A stretch of DNA of 64,000 nt from Roseomonas mucosa ATCC BAA-692 (GTDB taxonomy: Bacteria; Pseudomonadota; Alphaproteobacteria; Acetobacterales; Acetobacteraceae), in NCBI RefSeq assembly GCF_000622225.1, contig NZ_JHWD01000004.1, forward strand, positions 333,173-397,172, read 5' to 3'. Position numbers and translations under genes: made by a program. Of this stretch, positions 18,518-27,597 are shown one piece after another. The notes under the pieces were generated by a model, which searched no databases, was not told the origin of the DNA, and saw only the letters and a list, made by a program, of their open reading frames with translations. How positions within the stretch are numbered: position 1 is the stretch's first letter; every line of letters starts with the position of its first letter.

Positions 18518-20122
18518 TCACGATTTGCTGATACCGGCGTAGGAGGTCTGGTCGCTCATCACGCCGAGCCTCATGCCCGAAACTCCGGCCCGCGTCACGG
18601 CCACCTCGATCGCCTGGAGCAGGATCACGAAGGGGCTGACCTGCTGGTGGTCCCGCTGCAATGCCTCGTAGAGCGCGGCCCGCTTCCCGCCGTCGCTCTC
18701 GCGCAGGGCCTCCATCGTCCGCTTCGAAAGCTCCGGGATGGGCCAGGAGGCCCGCCAGGCCAGGGTCCGGTTCCGGGCGTCGTCGCTGTTGTCCGTGTTG
18801 ATGCTGAAGGCCTCGGCATTGCTGTGCGGGTCGAAATAGTCGCTGCCCCAGTAGACCAGGGCGATGTCGTGCTGCCGGGCGCGGGTCTTGGTGATCACCT
18901 GCCGCTGCTCGGCCGGCAGCATGCGGGCGCGGATGCCGATGGCGGCGAGGTTGGCCTGGATCGCCTGGGCGATGTCGGCATAGGGCGAGACGGAGAAGTA
19001 GTCGAAGCCGATCTCGAACCCCTCCGGATGCCCCGCCTCGGCCAGCAGGGCCTTCGCCTTCGCCGCATCGGCCTGGAAGGGCTTCTCGGTCAGCGCGCCG
19101 GGCAGGCCCTCGGGCAGGAAGGCCTGGTGGACGGCATAGGTCGAGGGGACGATGTTCTTCTGGATGCCGGCATAGTCGATCGCCCACTTGATCGCCTGCC
19201 GCACCTGGGGCTTCGCCAGAAAGGGGTTCTTCTGGTTCAGCGACAGGAACATCACCATCGCCCGCCGCTGTTCCAGGATGCGGAAGCGGTCGTTGCCCTG
19301 CAGCCCCTTGATCTGGTCGGCCTGCAGGTTGCGGGCCACGTCGTAGTCCCCCTGCTGCAGCCCGAGGAGCTGCGCCGAGGGATCGGCGACATGGCGGATC
19401 ACCAGGCGCTTCGTCCTCGGCTGCGTCTCGCCGTGCGGGTTGGCCTCCAGCGTCACGCTGTCGCTGGCCCGCCAGGCGCGCAGCATATAGGGGCCGGACC
19501 CCGCGGAGTTCTGCTTCAGCCAGGCATTGCCGAAATCGCCATTGGCCTCGTGCGTGGCCACCGCCGCCTTCTCCACCACCGCGCCGACATTGGCCGAGAG
19601 GCAGTAGAGCAGGAAGCTCAGCGAGGCAGGCTCGGCCGTGGCCAGCACCACCGTGTCCGGCGCCGTGGCGCGGATCATCTGCGCCACGTTGTCCTTGGTA
19701 TAGCCGAACTGGTTGATGATGAAGGCCGGGCTCTTGTTCAGCGCCACCACGCGCTGGAGCGACCAGGCCACGTCCTCCGCCGTCACCGGCTTGCCGGAGG
19801 AGAAGCGTGCGTCCTTCCGCAGGCGGAAGGTGAAGCTCTTGCCGTCGGAAGAGGCCTCCCAGTGCTCGGCGAGGTCGCCGGTCAGCCTGGTCGGGTCCTT
19901 CTCGTCGTTGCGGACCAGCTTCTGGTACATGTTGCCGCAGAGCTCGTTGCCCGAGAACTCGAAGCTCTCGGCCGGGTCCAGGCTGATGATGTCGTCGATC
20001 TGCTTGGCGATCACCGCCACGCCGGGCGGCGACTGGGCCAGGGCGGAACCCTGGCCCGGCGGCAGCGCGGGCAGGGCCAGGGCGCCGGCGGAGCCGGCCA
20101 GCAGGGCGCGTCGGGTGGTCAT
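18518..20122 (-). CDS. Peptide/opine-type ABC transporter substrate-binding protein (SBP family 5)
   Basis: A 534-residue periplasmic binding protein. The N-terminus MTTRRALLAGSAGALAL is a twin-arginine-like signal, with likely cleavage near residue 30. The family-5 pattern is clear: YQKLVRND, LAEHWEASSDGKSFTFRLRKDARFSSGKPVTAEDVAWS (read in pieces), GSGPYMLRAW, RQAIKWAIDY and QAFLPEGLPG. It is directly upstream of the permease genes. A strongly similar paralogue lies 1.3 kb away at 21434-23032, so the transporter probably uses two receptors with different ligands. Specificity cannot be told from sequence. Confidence 0.9.
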   Translation of the reverse strand: MTTRRALLAGSAGALALPALPPGQGSALAQSPPGVAVIAKQIDDIISLDPAESFEFSGNELCGNMYQKLVRNDEKDPTRLTGDLAEHWEASSDGKSFTFRLRKDARFSSGKPVTAEDVAWSLQRVVALNKSPAFIINQFGYTKDNVAQMIRATAPDTVVLATAEPASLSFLLYCLSANVGAVVEKAAVATHEANGDFGNAWLKQNSAGSGPYMLRAWRASDSVTLEANPHGETQPRTKRLVIRHVADPSAQLLGLQQGDYDVARNLQADQIKGLQGNDRFRILEQRRAMVMFLSLNQKNPFLAKPQVRQAIKWAIDYAGIQKNIVPSTYAVHQAFLPEGLPGALTEKPFQADAAKAKALLAEAGHPEGFEIGFDYFSVSPYADIAQAIQANLAAIGIRARMLPAEQRQVITKTRARQHDIALVYWGSDYFDPHSNAEAFSINTDNSDDARNRTLAWRASWPIPELSKRTMEALRESDGGKRAALYEALQRDHQQVSPFVILLQAIEVAVTRAGVSGMRLGVMSDQTSYAGISKS

Positions 20123-20371
20123 CGTTTCTTGCCTCGGACCTCGCGGGGAAACCCGAGCCTAGCGCGCGGCGCGAGGCTGCCAAGCCTGTGCTTGCACGGA
20201 GGCCGGGGTGCCCCGGCCGGGGCCTTGGCCGGGCCGGCGGGACGGGTCATGGTGCGGACCGCCGCGGCGCCTGATCCAGATTTCACGCAAAGGACGCCAA
20301 ATTGAGCCCATCATGGTGTGGGCGCGAGGCGCCCGCCGCCGGAGCCCGTTCCGGCGGCCGGGGAGCATCCG

Positions 20372-21382
20372 ATGACGAACATCATCTACGGTGATACCAG
20401 CGGCACCCTGTTCTGCGAACAGGTTGGCGGCGACCAGACCCTGATCGGTCCGAGCGCGACATCCATCTACGAGACCGTGGTCACCGAAATCCATGGCGAT
20501 GCCCAGGCCATGCAGGACTTCGCGCGCGGCGGGAACGACTTCATCATCGGCGGCAGCGCCACGAACCTGGTGGAGGAGATCTACGGCGACGCCTATGTGA
20601 TGAGCGGCTTCTCGCAGGGCGGCAACGATTCCATCTTCGGCGGCCGGACGAGCGGCTACAACCATCCCGTGGTCTATGGCGATGCCCAGGAGATGCACGA
20701 CAATGCCAGGGGCGGCAGTGACTGGATCGTCGGCAACGACGCCAATGTCTATGGCGACGCCCTCGGGATGGATGGCTTCGCCGTCGGCGGCAATGACTGC
20801 ATCATGGGCAGTTCCACGAACACCAGCCTCTACGGCGACGCCCAGGCCCTGCGGGATCACGCGCAAGGCGGCAACGACCTGATCTGGGTGACCGCGGGGA
20901 CATCGCTTGTCCAGATCTACGGCGATGGCGCCCTGTCGGGCTTCGCCAGGGGCGGCAACGACCGGATCATCGGCCCCGCCGCCTCCGTTTCCTGCATCAT
21001 CCAGGGCGACGGGCGCATGAGCGACAACGCCGTGGGCGGCGACGACGTCATCGTTGCCGGCGCGCATTCCAGCAACCAGATCTGGGGCGATGGCGAGCGG
21101 ACCGGCGGCAACACGGTGGGCGGCAGCGACACCTTCGTCTTCGCGCCCGGCATCGCGCAGAACCGGATCATGGATTTCGGGCAGGGCCAGGATCACATCG
21201 ACCTGACCGCCTTCGCGAGCATAGGCGTGCATGACCTGGGCGACCTCAGCATCCGCTCGGGCAGCATCAGCCTGCCAAGCGGGCCGAGCTATACCGGCAG
21301 CCTGATCACCTTCGGCACCGACAGCTACATCGCCCTTGTCGGCGTCGAGCATCCCGCCGGCAGCGACTTCATCTTCGCCTGA
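20372..21382 (+). CDS. RTX-like repeat protein, probable secreted calcium-binding protein
   Basis: A 336-residue protein with no N-terminal signal. About eight imperfect repeats of roughly 25-45 residues share the pattern (I/V)YGDA-x-x-M-x-x-F/N-A-x-GGND-x-I-x-G; examples are IYGDAYVMSGFSQGGND and VYGDALGMDGFAVGGND. GGND-type turns bind calcium in RTX (hemolysin-type) proteins, though the spacing is longer than the nine-residue RTX unit. The C-terminus has TFVFAPGIAQNRIMDFGQGQDHIDLTAF, the usual closing block of type I secreted RTX proteins. No secretion gene is adjacent. It is nested between two binding-protein genes and read opposite to them. Start ATG at 20372; function unknown. Confidence 0.72.
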   Translation: MTNIIYGDTSGTLFCEQVGGDQTLIGPSATSIYETVVTEIHGDAQAMQDFARGGNDFIIGGSATNLVEEIYGDAYVMSGFSQGGNDSIFGGRTSGYNHPVVYGDAQEMHDNARGGSDWIVGNDANVYGDALGMDGFAVGGNDCIMGSSTNTSLYGDAQALRDHAQGGNDLIWVTAGTSLVQIYGDGALSGFARGGNDRIIGPAASVSCIIQGDGRMSDNAVGGDDVIVAGAHSSNQIWGDGERTGGNTVGGSDTFVFAPGIAQNRIMDFGQGQDHIDLTAFASIGVHDLGDLSIRSGSISLPSGPSYTGSLITFGTDSYIALVGVEHPAGSDFIFA

Positions 21383-21388
21383 CCGCCC

Positions 21389-21425
21389 CCGGCGCGCACG
21401 CGGCTCCCGGCCCCGCGCGCGCCGG
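21389..21425. terminator. Convergent terminator hairpin
   Basis: Arms CCGGCGCGC (21389-21397) and GCGCGCCGG (21417-21425), a perfect 9-bp stem with a 19-base loop, lie between the convergent ends of the RTX-like gene and the second binding-protein gene. No T run is present, so factor-independent termination is uncertain. Confidence 0.45.
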
Positions 21426-21433
21426 ACTCCGCC

Positions 21434-23032
21434 TCAGGCCTTCACGATCTCCACATAGCGGTGGCGGTCGTTCATCGGACCCATGTCGAAGCCGGTCACG
21501 CCCTTGCGGCTGACCGAGACCTCGATCTCCTGCAGCAGGAAGGCGAAGGGCCCGTGCTCCTGCAGCTCCTTCTGCAGCTTCAGGTAGATCGCCGTCCGCT
21601 TCGCCGGGTCCCGCTCCTTGGCCGCGGCCACCACCTGGGCGGAATATTCCGGGATCAGCCAGGAGGAGCGCCAGGCGGAGGTGCGGTTGCGCGCGTCGTC
21701 GCCGTTGTCGGTGTTGACCGCGAAGGTCTCGGCATTCGAGTTCGGGTCGAAGTAGTCGCTGCCCCAGCGGCTCATGGAAATCTCGTGCTGACGGGCGCGG
21801 ACGCGGGTGAGCACCTGCCGCTGCTCGGCCGGCAGCATCCGCACGCGGATGCCGATCTCGGCGAGGTTCGCCTGGATCGCCTGCGCCATGTCGCTGATGG
21901 GCGAGATCGAGGCGTAGTCGAAGGTGACCTCGAACCCGTCCGCATGACCCGCCTTGGCCAGCAGCGCCTTGGCCTCGGCGATCTGGTGGTGGAAGGGCTT
22001 GTCGGTCAGCGCGCCGGGCAGCCCTTCCGGCAGGAAGGCCTGATGCACGGCATAGAGGTCGGGCACGATGTTCTTCTGGATGCCGTCATAGTCGATCGCC
22101 ATCTTGATCGCCTGCCGCACCTCCGGCTTGCTCAGGATCGGATGCTTCTGGTTCATCGCGATATAGAGCAGGCTGGCCTTGCGCTGCGACTGGACCTTGT
22201 AGTCGCCGTCCGCCCTGGCCTGCCGGATCTGGTCGGAGCTCAGGTTGCGCGCGATGTCGATGTCGCCGCGCTGCAGGCCCAGGAGTTGCGCCGAGGGGTC
22301 GGGCATGTGGCGCAGGATCACGCGCTTCGTCTTCGGCGCCACGGTGCTGTTCGGGTTGGCCTCCAGCGTCACGCTGTCGCTCGCCCGCCAGGCGCGCACC
22401 GCATAGGGGCCGGAGCCGGCGGAGTTCTGCTTCAGCCAGGCATTGCCGAGATCGCCGTTCTGCTCGTGCGACATCGCCACGGCCTTCTCCACCACGTTCC
22501 CCACCACGGCGGAGAGGCAGTAGAGCAGGAAGGTCGGCGCCGTCTCCTGCGCCGTCTGCATCACCAGCGTGCGCGGCCCGGTGGCGCGGATCATCCCCGC
22601 CACATTGTCCTTGGTGTAGCCGAACTGGTTGATGATGAAGGCCGGGCTCTTGTTCAGGATCACCGCCCGCTGCAGCGACCAGGCTGCGTCCTCCGCCGTC
22701 ACCGGCTTGCCGGAAGCGAATTTCGGCCCCTCCCGCAGCGTGAAGGTGAAGGTCTTGCCGTCCTCCGACGCGTCCCACTTCTCCGCCAGTTCGCCCACCA
22801 GCCGGGACGGGTCGCTGTTCGGCGTGGTCACGAGCTTCTGGTACACGTTGCCGCAAATCTCGGAGCCCGTGTACTCGAAGCACTCGCCCGGATCGAGGCT
22901 GATCAGGTCGTCGATCTGCTTGGCGAAGACGATGACCCCGGACGGCGACTGGGCCTCGGCCCAGCGCGAATGGGTCATGGCGAAGGCAGCGGCGGCGGAG
23001 CCGGCCAGCAGCGCGCGGCGGGAGGCCATCAT
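21434..23032 (-). CDS. Peptide-type ABC transporter substrate-binding protein, paralogue
   Basis: A 532-residue family-5 binding protein very similar along its whole length to 18518-20122 (shared blocks include SLDPGECFEY/SLDPAESFEF, NKSPAFIINQFGYTKDNVA, GNAWLKQNSAGSGPY and WGSDYFDPNSNAE). The start is a double ATG at 23032/23029 followed by ASRRALLAGSAAAAFA, a twin-arginine-like signal. It has no permease genes of its own, so it probably feeds the DppB/DppC pair at 16.6-18.5 kb. It is a tandem duplicate now separated by the RTX-like gene. Upstream it diverges from a phosphoribosyltransferase gene. Confidence 0.9.
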   Translation of the reverse strand: MMASRRALLAGSAAAAFAMTHSRWAEAQSPSGVIVFAKQIDDLISLDPGECFEYTGSEICGNVYQKLVTTPNSDPSRLVGELAEKWDASEDGKTFTFTLREGPKFASGKPVTAEDAAWSLQRAVILNKSPAFIINQFGYTKDNVAGMIRATGPRTLVMQTAQETAPTFLLYCLSAVVGNVVEKAVAMSHEQNGDLGNAWLKQNSAGSGPYAVRAWRASDSVTLEANPNSTVAPKTKRVILRHMPDPSAQLLGLQRGDIDIARNLSSDQIRQARADGDYKVQSQRKASLLYIAMNQKHPILSKPEVRQAIKMAIDYDGIQKNIVPDLYAVHQAFLPEGLPGALTDKPFHHQIAEAKALLAKAGHADGFEVTFDYASISPISDMAQAIQANLAEIGIRVRMLPAEQRQVLTRVRARQHEISMSRWGSDYFDPNSNAETFAVNTDNGDDARNRTSAWRSSWLIPEYSAQVVAAAKERDPAKRTAIYLKLQKELQEHGPFAFLLQEIEVSVSRKGVTGFDMGPMNDRHRYVEIVKA

Positions 23033-23188
23033 GTTGCGATCCGTTATCCAAATCGTGAAGACCGCTCCAGGATAGACCGCCCCGCGCCGCCCCGCCATGG
23101 CCCGTTCGGGCGCCGGCGCCGGGGGCACGGAACGGGCATGCGGCTTTGCCGCTGGACCCGTGCCGCGCGCCATGGCACCGGCGGCGGC

Positions 23189-23929
23189 ATGGAGTTCTGG
23201 CAATCCTTCTCGGCGGCGTCCGAGGACCCCGGCCCGCCCTACGGGCACCGCTTCCCCGCGCCGATGCCCGACGGCTCGCGCCTCTGGCTGCCGCTGCGCG
23301 ACTATGGCGCCATCGCGGTGACGGGCTTCATCGCCAACCAAGCCTCCTTCGCCGTGGTGCGCGCCCTGGCCGGCTGGATGGCCGAGGCGGCGCGGCCCCT
23401 GGGCGTGGAGGTGGTCTGCGGCCTGCCCACGCTGGGCCATGTCCTGGCCGCCCCGGTGGCCGAGGCGCTGGGCCATTCCAACTGGGTCGCCGCCGGCTAT
23501 TCGCGCAAGCGCTGGTACGGGACGGACGCCCCCTCGGTGCCTGTCTCTTCCTCCACCGCGACGGACGAGCGCCGCATCTGGCTGGACCCGCGCGTGCTGC
23601 ACCGGCTCGCGGGGCGCCGCGTGCTGCTGGTGGACGACGTGATCAGCACCGGCAGCTCCGCCCTGGCCGGGCTGGCCCTGCTGGCGGCGGCGGGGGTGAG
23701 GCCGGTGGGCCTCTGCGTCGGCATGGCGCAGGGCGACCGCTGGCGCGCCTCCTGGCCTGTGGAGGTGCCGGTCGCGGCGGGCTTCGCCACGCCCTTGCTG
23801 CGCCCGGCATCCACGGGAACACCGGCCGGGACGGCAGTCAACGGGGCCCCTGGCACCGGGCCGGGCTGGGTGCCGGACACAGCCACGCTGCCTCCGGTCC
23901 TGCTGCCCGCGCCCCATGGCCTGGCCTGA
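23189..23929 (+). CDS. Phosphoribosyltransferase-family protein
   Basis: A 246-residue type I phosphoribosyltransferase fold. The PRPP-binding motif VLLVDDVISTGSSA is at about 145-158, preceded by VEVVCGLPTLGHVLAAPVAEALG and the flexible-loop region YSRKRWYGTD. The overall pattern resembles adenine phosphoribosyltransferase-like proteins, but the base or ligand is not evident. The C-terminal 40 residues are low-complexity Pro/Thr-rich and probably disordered. ATG at 23189 is chosen; an ATG at 23138 in frame is possible. It is divergent from the second binding-protein gene. Confidence 0.75.
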   Translation: MEFWQSFSAASEDPGPPYGHRFPAPMPDGSRLWLPLRDYGAIAVTGFIANQASFAVVRALAGWMAEAARPLGVEVVCGLPTLGHVLAAPVAEALGHSNWVAAGYSRKRWYGTDAPSVPVSSSTATDERRIWLDPRVLHRLAGRRVLLVDDVISTGSSALAGLALLAAAGVRPVGLCVGMAQGDRWRASWPVEVPVAAGFATPLLRPASTGTPAGTAVNGAPGTGPGWVPDTATLPPVLLPAPHGLA

Positions 23930-24101
23930 CCGCTCCCGCACCGGCTCCCACCAGGAAGCCTGGACCCGGGACATCTCCCGCGACAGGCGAGGCGGAAGCC
24001 GGGCTTTCCCGCATTCGTGACTTCACCGGTCCGAATTCTGTTGCGACGCACATTGCGATCCTGATGCACTGACTCCCCCTTGGTCATTCGGGAGTGTGCT
24101 G

Positions 24102-24830
24102 ATGCGCCGTCGATCCCTGCTGATCGCTGGTGGGGCCATGGGCCTCCTGGCCCATCCCAGGCTGGCCCGCGCCGCGGAACCCGTCGACGTCGCCCTCGTG
24201 CTCGCCGTGGACGTGTCGCGCTCCATCGACGAGGACGAGGCCCGCCTGCAGCGGGAAGGCTACCGCAAGGCGGTCACCGATCCCCGCGTGGTGGCCGCGA
24301 TCCGGGGCGGCATGATCGGCAGCATCGCCCTGGCCTATGTCGAATGGGCGGGCGCCGAGTACCAGAGGCTGGTGATCCCCTGGACCCAGATCGCCAGCCA
24401 GACCGATGCGGAGAACTGGGCCGGGGCGCTGGACCGCGCCCCGCGCCAGTCCCTGTCCTGGACCTCGATCTCGGGCGGCATCGACTTCTCGCACCAGTTG
24501 CTGGGCGACATGCCCTACGAGGCGATGCGCCGCGTGATCGACGTGTCCGGGGACGGGGTGAACAACAGCGGTCCGCCGGCCGAGGAGGCGCGGGACCGCG
24601 CCGTGGCGGACGGGATCGTGATCAACGGCCTGCCCATCATGAACGACCGCCCCGCCTATGGCCGCATGCCGCCTTTGCCGCTCGACCAGTACTACGCGCA
24701 AAACGTGATCGGCGGTCCCGGCGCCTTTCTCATCTCGGCCGCCGACTTCGACGCCTTCGAGAACGCCGTGCGGCGCAAGCTGGTCCGCGAGGTCGCCGGG
24801 CTGGATGGCCCCCGCATGATGCGCGGCTGA
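24102..24830 (+). CDS. DUF1194 (von Willebrand A-like) secreted protein
   Basis: A 242-residue protein with a signal sequence (MRRRSLLIAGGAMGLLAHPRL, cleavage near ARA). The mature start VDVALVLAVDVSRSID holds a metal-ion-dependent adhesion site motif DVSRS (37-41), and VIDVSGDGVNNSG is a second conserved block of DUF1194. The family is common in alphaproteobacteria and its role is not established. The ATG at 24102 follows GGGAG at good distance; a GTG six bases upstream is also in frame. It is convergent with a DUF3775 gene. Confidence 0.82.
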   Translation: MRRRSLLIAGGAMGLLAHPRLARAAEPVDVALVLAVDVSRSIDEDEARLQREGYRKAVTDPRVVAAIRGGMIGSIALAYVEWAGAEYQRLVIPWTQIASQTDAENWAGALDRAPRQSLSWTSISGGIDFSHQLLGDMPYEAMRRVIDVSGDGVNNSGPPAEEARDRAVADGIVINGLPIMNDRPAYGRMPPLPLDQYYAQNVIGGPGAFLISAADFDAFENAVRRKLVREVAGLDGPRMMRG

Positions 24831-24954
24831 AGGCGCGGAGCCGCCCCACGCCGCCCCATGCCGACGGGGGGGACGGCGGGGCAAGGCATCCGGCCCGCGC
24901 TCCCCTTCGCCGGACGCCCTCCAGCCGGACACGGCCGGGCCGGCAGGGGCTCCG

Positions 24955-24978
24955 GGGCAGGGGAGGCCGGGCCTGCCC
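24955..24978. terminator. Hairpin between DUF1194 and DUF3775 genes
   Basis: GGGCAGG (24955-24961) pairs with CCTGCCC (24972-24978), a 7-bp stem with a 10-base loop immediately after the DUF3775 stop. It lies between two convergent genes and could end either transcript. Confidence 0.35.
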
Positions 24979-25425
24979 TCAGCGCGCCGTTTCCTCCGGC
25001 GAGATACCGAACGCCTCCAGACCCTCGGAGAGCAGGTCGCCCAGCATCTCCATGCCCGTGAGGTAGCTGGCCGCGTCGCCACGCTCGTTGCGTTCCCGCG
25101 CCAGGCGCAGCGCCTCCTCCCAGTCCTCGGCCTCGTAGTCGCCGCGCCCGATCCAGGCGAGGGCGATCAGCGCCGCCTGCTCGTCCTCGTTCAGCGCGGT
25201 GATCTGCTCCTCCAGCATCTCGGCGAGGCCCTCGGGATCGGAATCGTCGAGCGCCTCCTCGTCCTGCAGATCCTCGTTTTCCTCGTCCTCGACCAGCTCG
25301 TCCACCTGCCGGGCGGTGTCGATGATGCTCACGACGGTCGGAATCCCGATCCCGAGATCCAGGTCGTCATCATTGTCGGGGCCGCCGGCGGGGCCGGTGC
25401 CGGTGGGGTCTGGGCGGTCGCTCAT
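24979..25425 (-). CDS. DUF3775 acidic protein
   Basis: A 148-residue, strongly acidic cytoplasmic protein. The first 75 residues are rich in Asp/Glu (DDDLDLGIGIP, EDEENEDLQDEEALDD) and probably disordered. The C-terminal part (AALIALAWIGRGDYEAEDW, ARERNERGDAASYLTGMEML) is the DUF3775 core, a widespread alphaproteobacterial family of unknown role. The start ATG at 25425 is the first in frame. It stands alone, convergent with DUF1194. Confidence 0.78.
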   Translation of the reverse strand: MSDRPDPTGTGPAGGPDNDDDLDLGIGIPTVVSIIDTARQVDELVEDEENEDLQDEEALDDSDPEGLAEMLEEQITALNEDEQAALIALAWIGRGDYEAEDWEEALRLARERNERGDAASYLTGMEMLGDLLSEGLEAFGISPEETAR

Positions 25426-25597
25426 CGAGCCTACCTCTGCCGTTCGGGTTGCTGTGCCCGCCCAACGCCGAAACCAGGGCTTCGGCTTCGCGTTGGAAAC
25501 GCCGATTGGAAATTGGCCACAGTCAATAGGATATGTGGCAGAATTACCATCTCAGGCGCGCGGAGTTGTATAACTGCAACAGCGGAGGGCAGACGGG

Positions 25598-25909
25598 ATG
25601 CGGGTGGCGATGGCAGGGTTCTTTCTGATGATGTCGGGCGCGGCGATGGCCGCTCCCGCGGGGTCCTCCGATGCCCCGATTCCGCCCCAGCCCGCCATGT
25701 CCTGCGACAGCGGCCTCGGTGCCCGGGGAACTGCCTTCGGCCTGCCGCAGGAGGTCGCCGCGCGCCGCACTCCGAAATCCCCTGCCAGTTCTCCCTTGCG
25801 CCCGCTGCCGCCCATCGAGGACGACGAGCCCGAGGCTACCCTGCGCCCCGCCTTCCATCTCTGCGCCGTTGGGCAGGAAGGGCCGCGCAAGGTCATCCAC
25901 CGCACCTGA
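25598..25909 (+). CDS. Small secreted protein of unknown function
   Basis: A 103-residue frame with GGAGGG about 10 bases before the ATG. A signal peptide is visible (MRVAMAGFFLMMSGAAMAAP, likely cut after AMA). The mature part is Pro-rich with two cysteines (SCDSG and HLCAVG) that could form one disulfide. I do not recognise a family. Upstream is an A+T-rich stretch (about 25500-25580) with GTTG and CAAC arms near 25566-25580 that is likely its promoter region. Confidence 0.5.
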   Translation: MRVAMAGFFLMMSGAAMAAPAGSSDAPIPPQPAMSCDSGLGARGTAFGLPQEVAARRTPKSPASSPLRPLPPIEDDEPEATLRPAFHLCAVGQEGPRKVIHRT

Positions 25910-25990
25910 CGCCCGGCGCCGGACCCCGCCACGCGACTCTCATCGCGGTCTCTTGACCGGGGAGGGCCAACTGGCATCCCTTGGGGCACC

Positions 25991-27427
25991 ATGACCGACG
26001 CCCCTACCGCCTTGCCGCCGGCCTTGCTGGACGCGCTCTCCACCCTGCTGGGCCCGCGCGGGCTCGTCACCGATCCCGCGGACATGGAGCCCTTCCTGTC
26101 GGACTGGCGCGGCCTCTACCACGGCGCCTCGCCGGCCCTGCTGCGTCCGGCGAACACGGCGGAGCTGGCGGCGGCGATGCGGCTGCTCGGCCAGGCGGGC
26201 GTCGCCGTGGTGCCGCAGGGCGGCAACACCTCCATGGTCGGCGGCGCCATGCCGGACGAGAGCGGGCGGCAGGTGGTGCTTTCCCTGGCCCGGATGAACC
26301 GCATCCGCGACATCGACCCGGTGGACATGACCATGGTGGCGGAGGCCGGGGTGATCCTGAAGACCGCCCAGGACGCGGCCGCCGAAGCGGGCTGCCTCTT
26401 TCCGCTGTCCCTCAGCGCCGAGGGCTCCGCCACCATCGGCGGCGTGCTGGCCACCAATGCCGGCGGCAACAACACGGTCCGCTACGGCAATGCCCGCGAC
26501 CTGCTGATGGGCATCGAGGTGGTCCTGCCCGACGGCAGCGTGATCGAGGGGCTGCGCCGCCTCCGCAAGGACAACACCGGCTTCGCCCTGCGCCAGCTCT
26601 TCGCCGGCTCCGAGGGCACGCTGGGCATCATCACCGCCGCCGTGCTGCGCCTCTTCCCCCGCCCCCGCACCACCGCCCTGGCCCTCTGCGCCATGGCCGA
26701 CGAGGACGCGGCCCTGGCCCTGTTCCGCCGCTTCCGCGACCGGGACGAAGGCAGCGTCCGTTCCTTCGAATACATGTCCGGCGCCGGGATGGACTTCGTG
26801 ACGAGCCTGATCGAGGGCGCGACCCTGCCCCTTGCCGGACGCGCCGATCACTACGTGCTGGTGGACCTCGCCTCCTCCCGCCCCGATGCCGACCTGCGCG
26901 GGCTGATGGAGGCGGTGCTGGAGGAGGCGCTGGAGGCTGGCGAGGTGCTCGACGCCGCCCTGCCGGAAAGCGAGGCCCAGGCCGCCAACCTGTGGCGGCT
27001 GCGGGAGGAACATGCCGAGGCCCAGAAGCGCGCCGGCGGGAATGTGAAGAATGATGTCTCCGTCCCGGTCTCCCGGGTGCCGGAGATGATCCGCCGCTCG
27101 GCCGAGGCCATGCGGGCCCTGGTGCCCGGCTGCCGCCCGGTGCCCTTCGGCCACATGGGCGACGGCAACATCCACATGAACGTGGTCCAGCCCGAGGGGA
27201 TGGAACCCGCCGCCTTCATGGCCCGCGCCCATGACCTGATGGAGGCGGTGAACGCCGTGGTCCGCGACCTGGACGGCTCCTTCTCCGCCGAGCACGGCGT
27301 CGGGCGGCTCAAGACCGACATGCTGGCCGACTGGCGCGGCGGCGCGGAATACGAGGCGATGCGCCGGATCAAGGCGGCGCTGGACCCGCAGGGGCTGATG
27401 AACCCGGGCAAGGTCTTTCCGGGCTGA
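25991..27427 (+). CDS. FAD-binding oxidoreductase, D-2-hydroxyglutarate/D-lactate dehydrogenase type
   Basis: A 478-residue flavoenzyme of the GlcD/D2HGDH family, which oxidises D-2-hydroxy acids and passes electrons to a quinone or flavoprotein. The FAD-binding domain shows VVPQGGNTSMVGGAMPDE (about 72-89), SLSAEGSATIGGVLATNAGGNN, and LFAGSEGTLGIITAA. The C-terminal domain carries the metal-site block FGHMGDGNIHMNV and FSAEHGVGRLKTDML. The first ATG after CCAACTGGCATCCC is used. The exact substrate is not fixed; D-2-hydroxyglutarate, made by SerA as a side product, is likeliest. It lies 170 bases before lptF. Confidence 0.87.
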   Translation: MTDAPTALPPALLDALSTLLGPRGLVTDPADMEPFLSDWRGLYHGASPALLRPANTAELAAAMRLLGQAGVAVVPQGGNTSMVGGAMPDESGRQVVLSLARMNRIRDIDPVDMTMVAEAGVILKTAQDAAAEAGCLFPLSLSAEGSATIGGVLATNAGGNNTVRYGNARDLLMGIEVVLPDGSVIEGLRRLRKDNTGFALRQLFAGSEGTLGIITAAVLRLFPRPRTTALALCAMADEDAALALFRRFRDRDEGSVRSFEYMSGAGMDFVTSLIEGATLPLAGRADHYVLVDLASSRPDADLRGLMEAVLEEALEAGEVLDAALPESEAQAANLWRLREEHAEAQKRAGGNVKNDVSVPVSRVPEMIRRSAEAMRALVPGCRPVPFGHMGDGNIHMNVVQPEGMEPAAFMARAHDLMEAVNAVVRDLDGSFSAEHGVGRLKTDMLADWRGGAEYEAMRRIKAALDPQGLMNPGKVFPG

Positions 27428-27597
27428 ACCCGCCCGCCCCGGCCCCCGCAAGCGGCACCCATCTGCAACAGCGGGTTTCCGGGTTTCGCGAAGAAGCCAT
27501 GACAAGCCTCGGAAAGGCCACGGAAAGGCTGTAGAGGCTGGCGGTTCCTGGGCGCCGATTTGCCGGCGCCCCCTCGGCTGGATAGGTTGCCCCCGCC

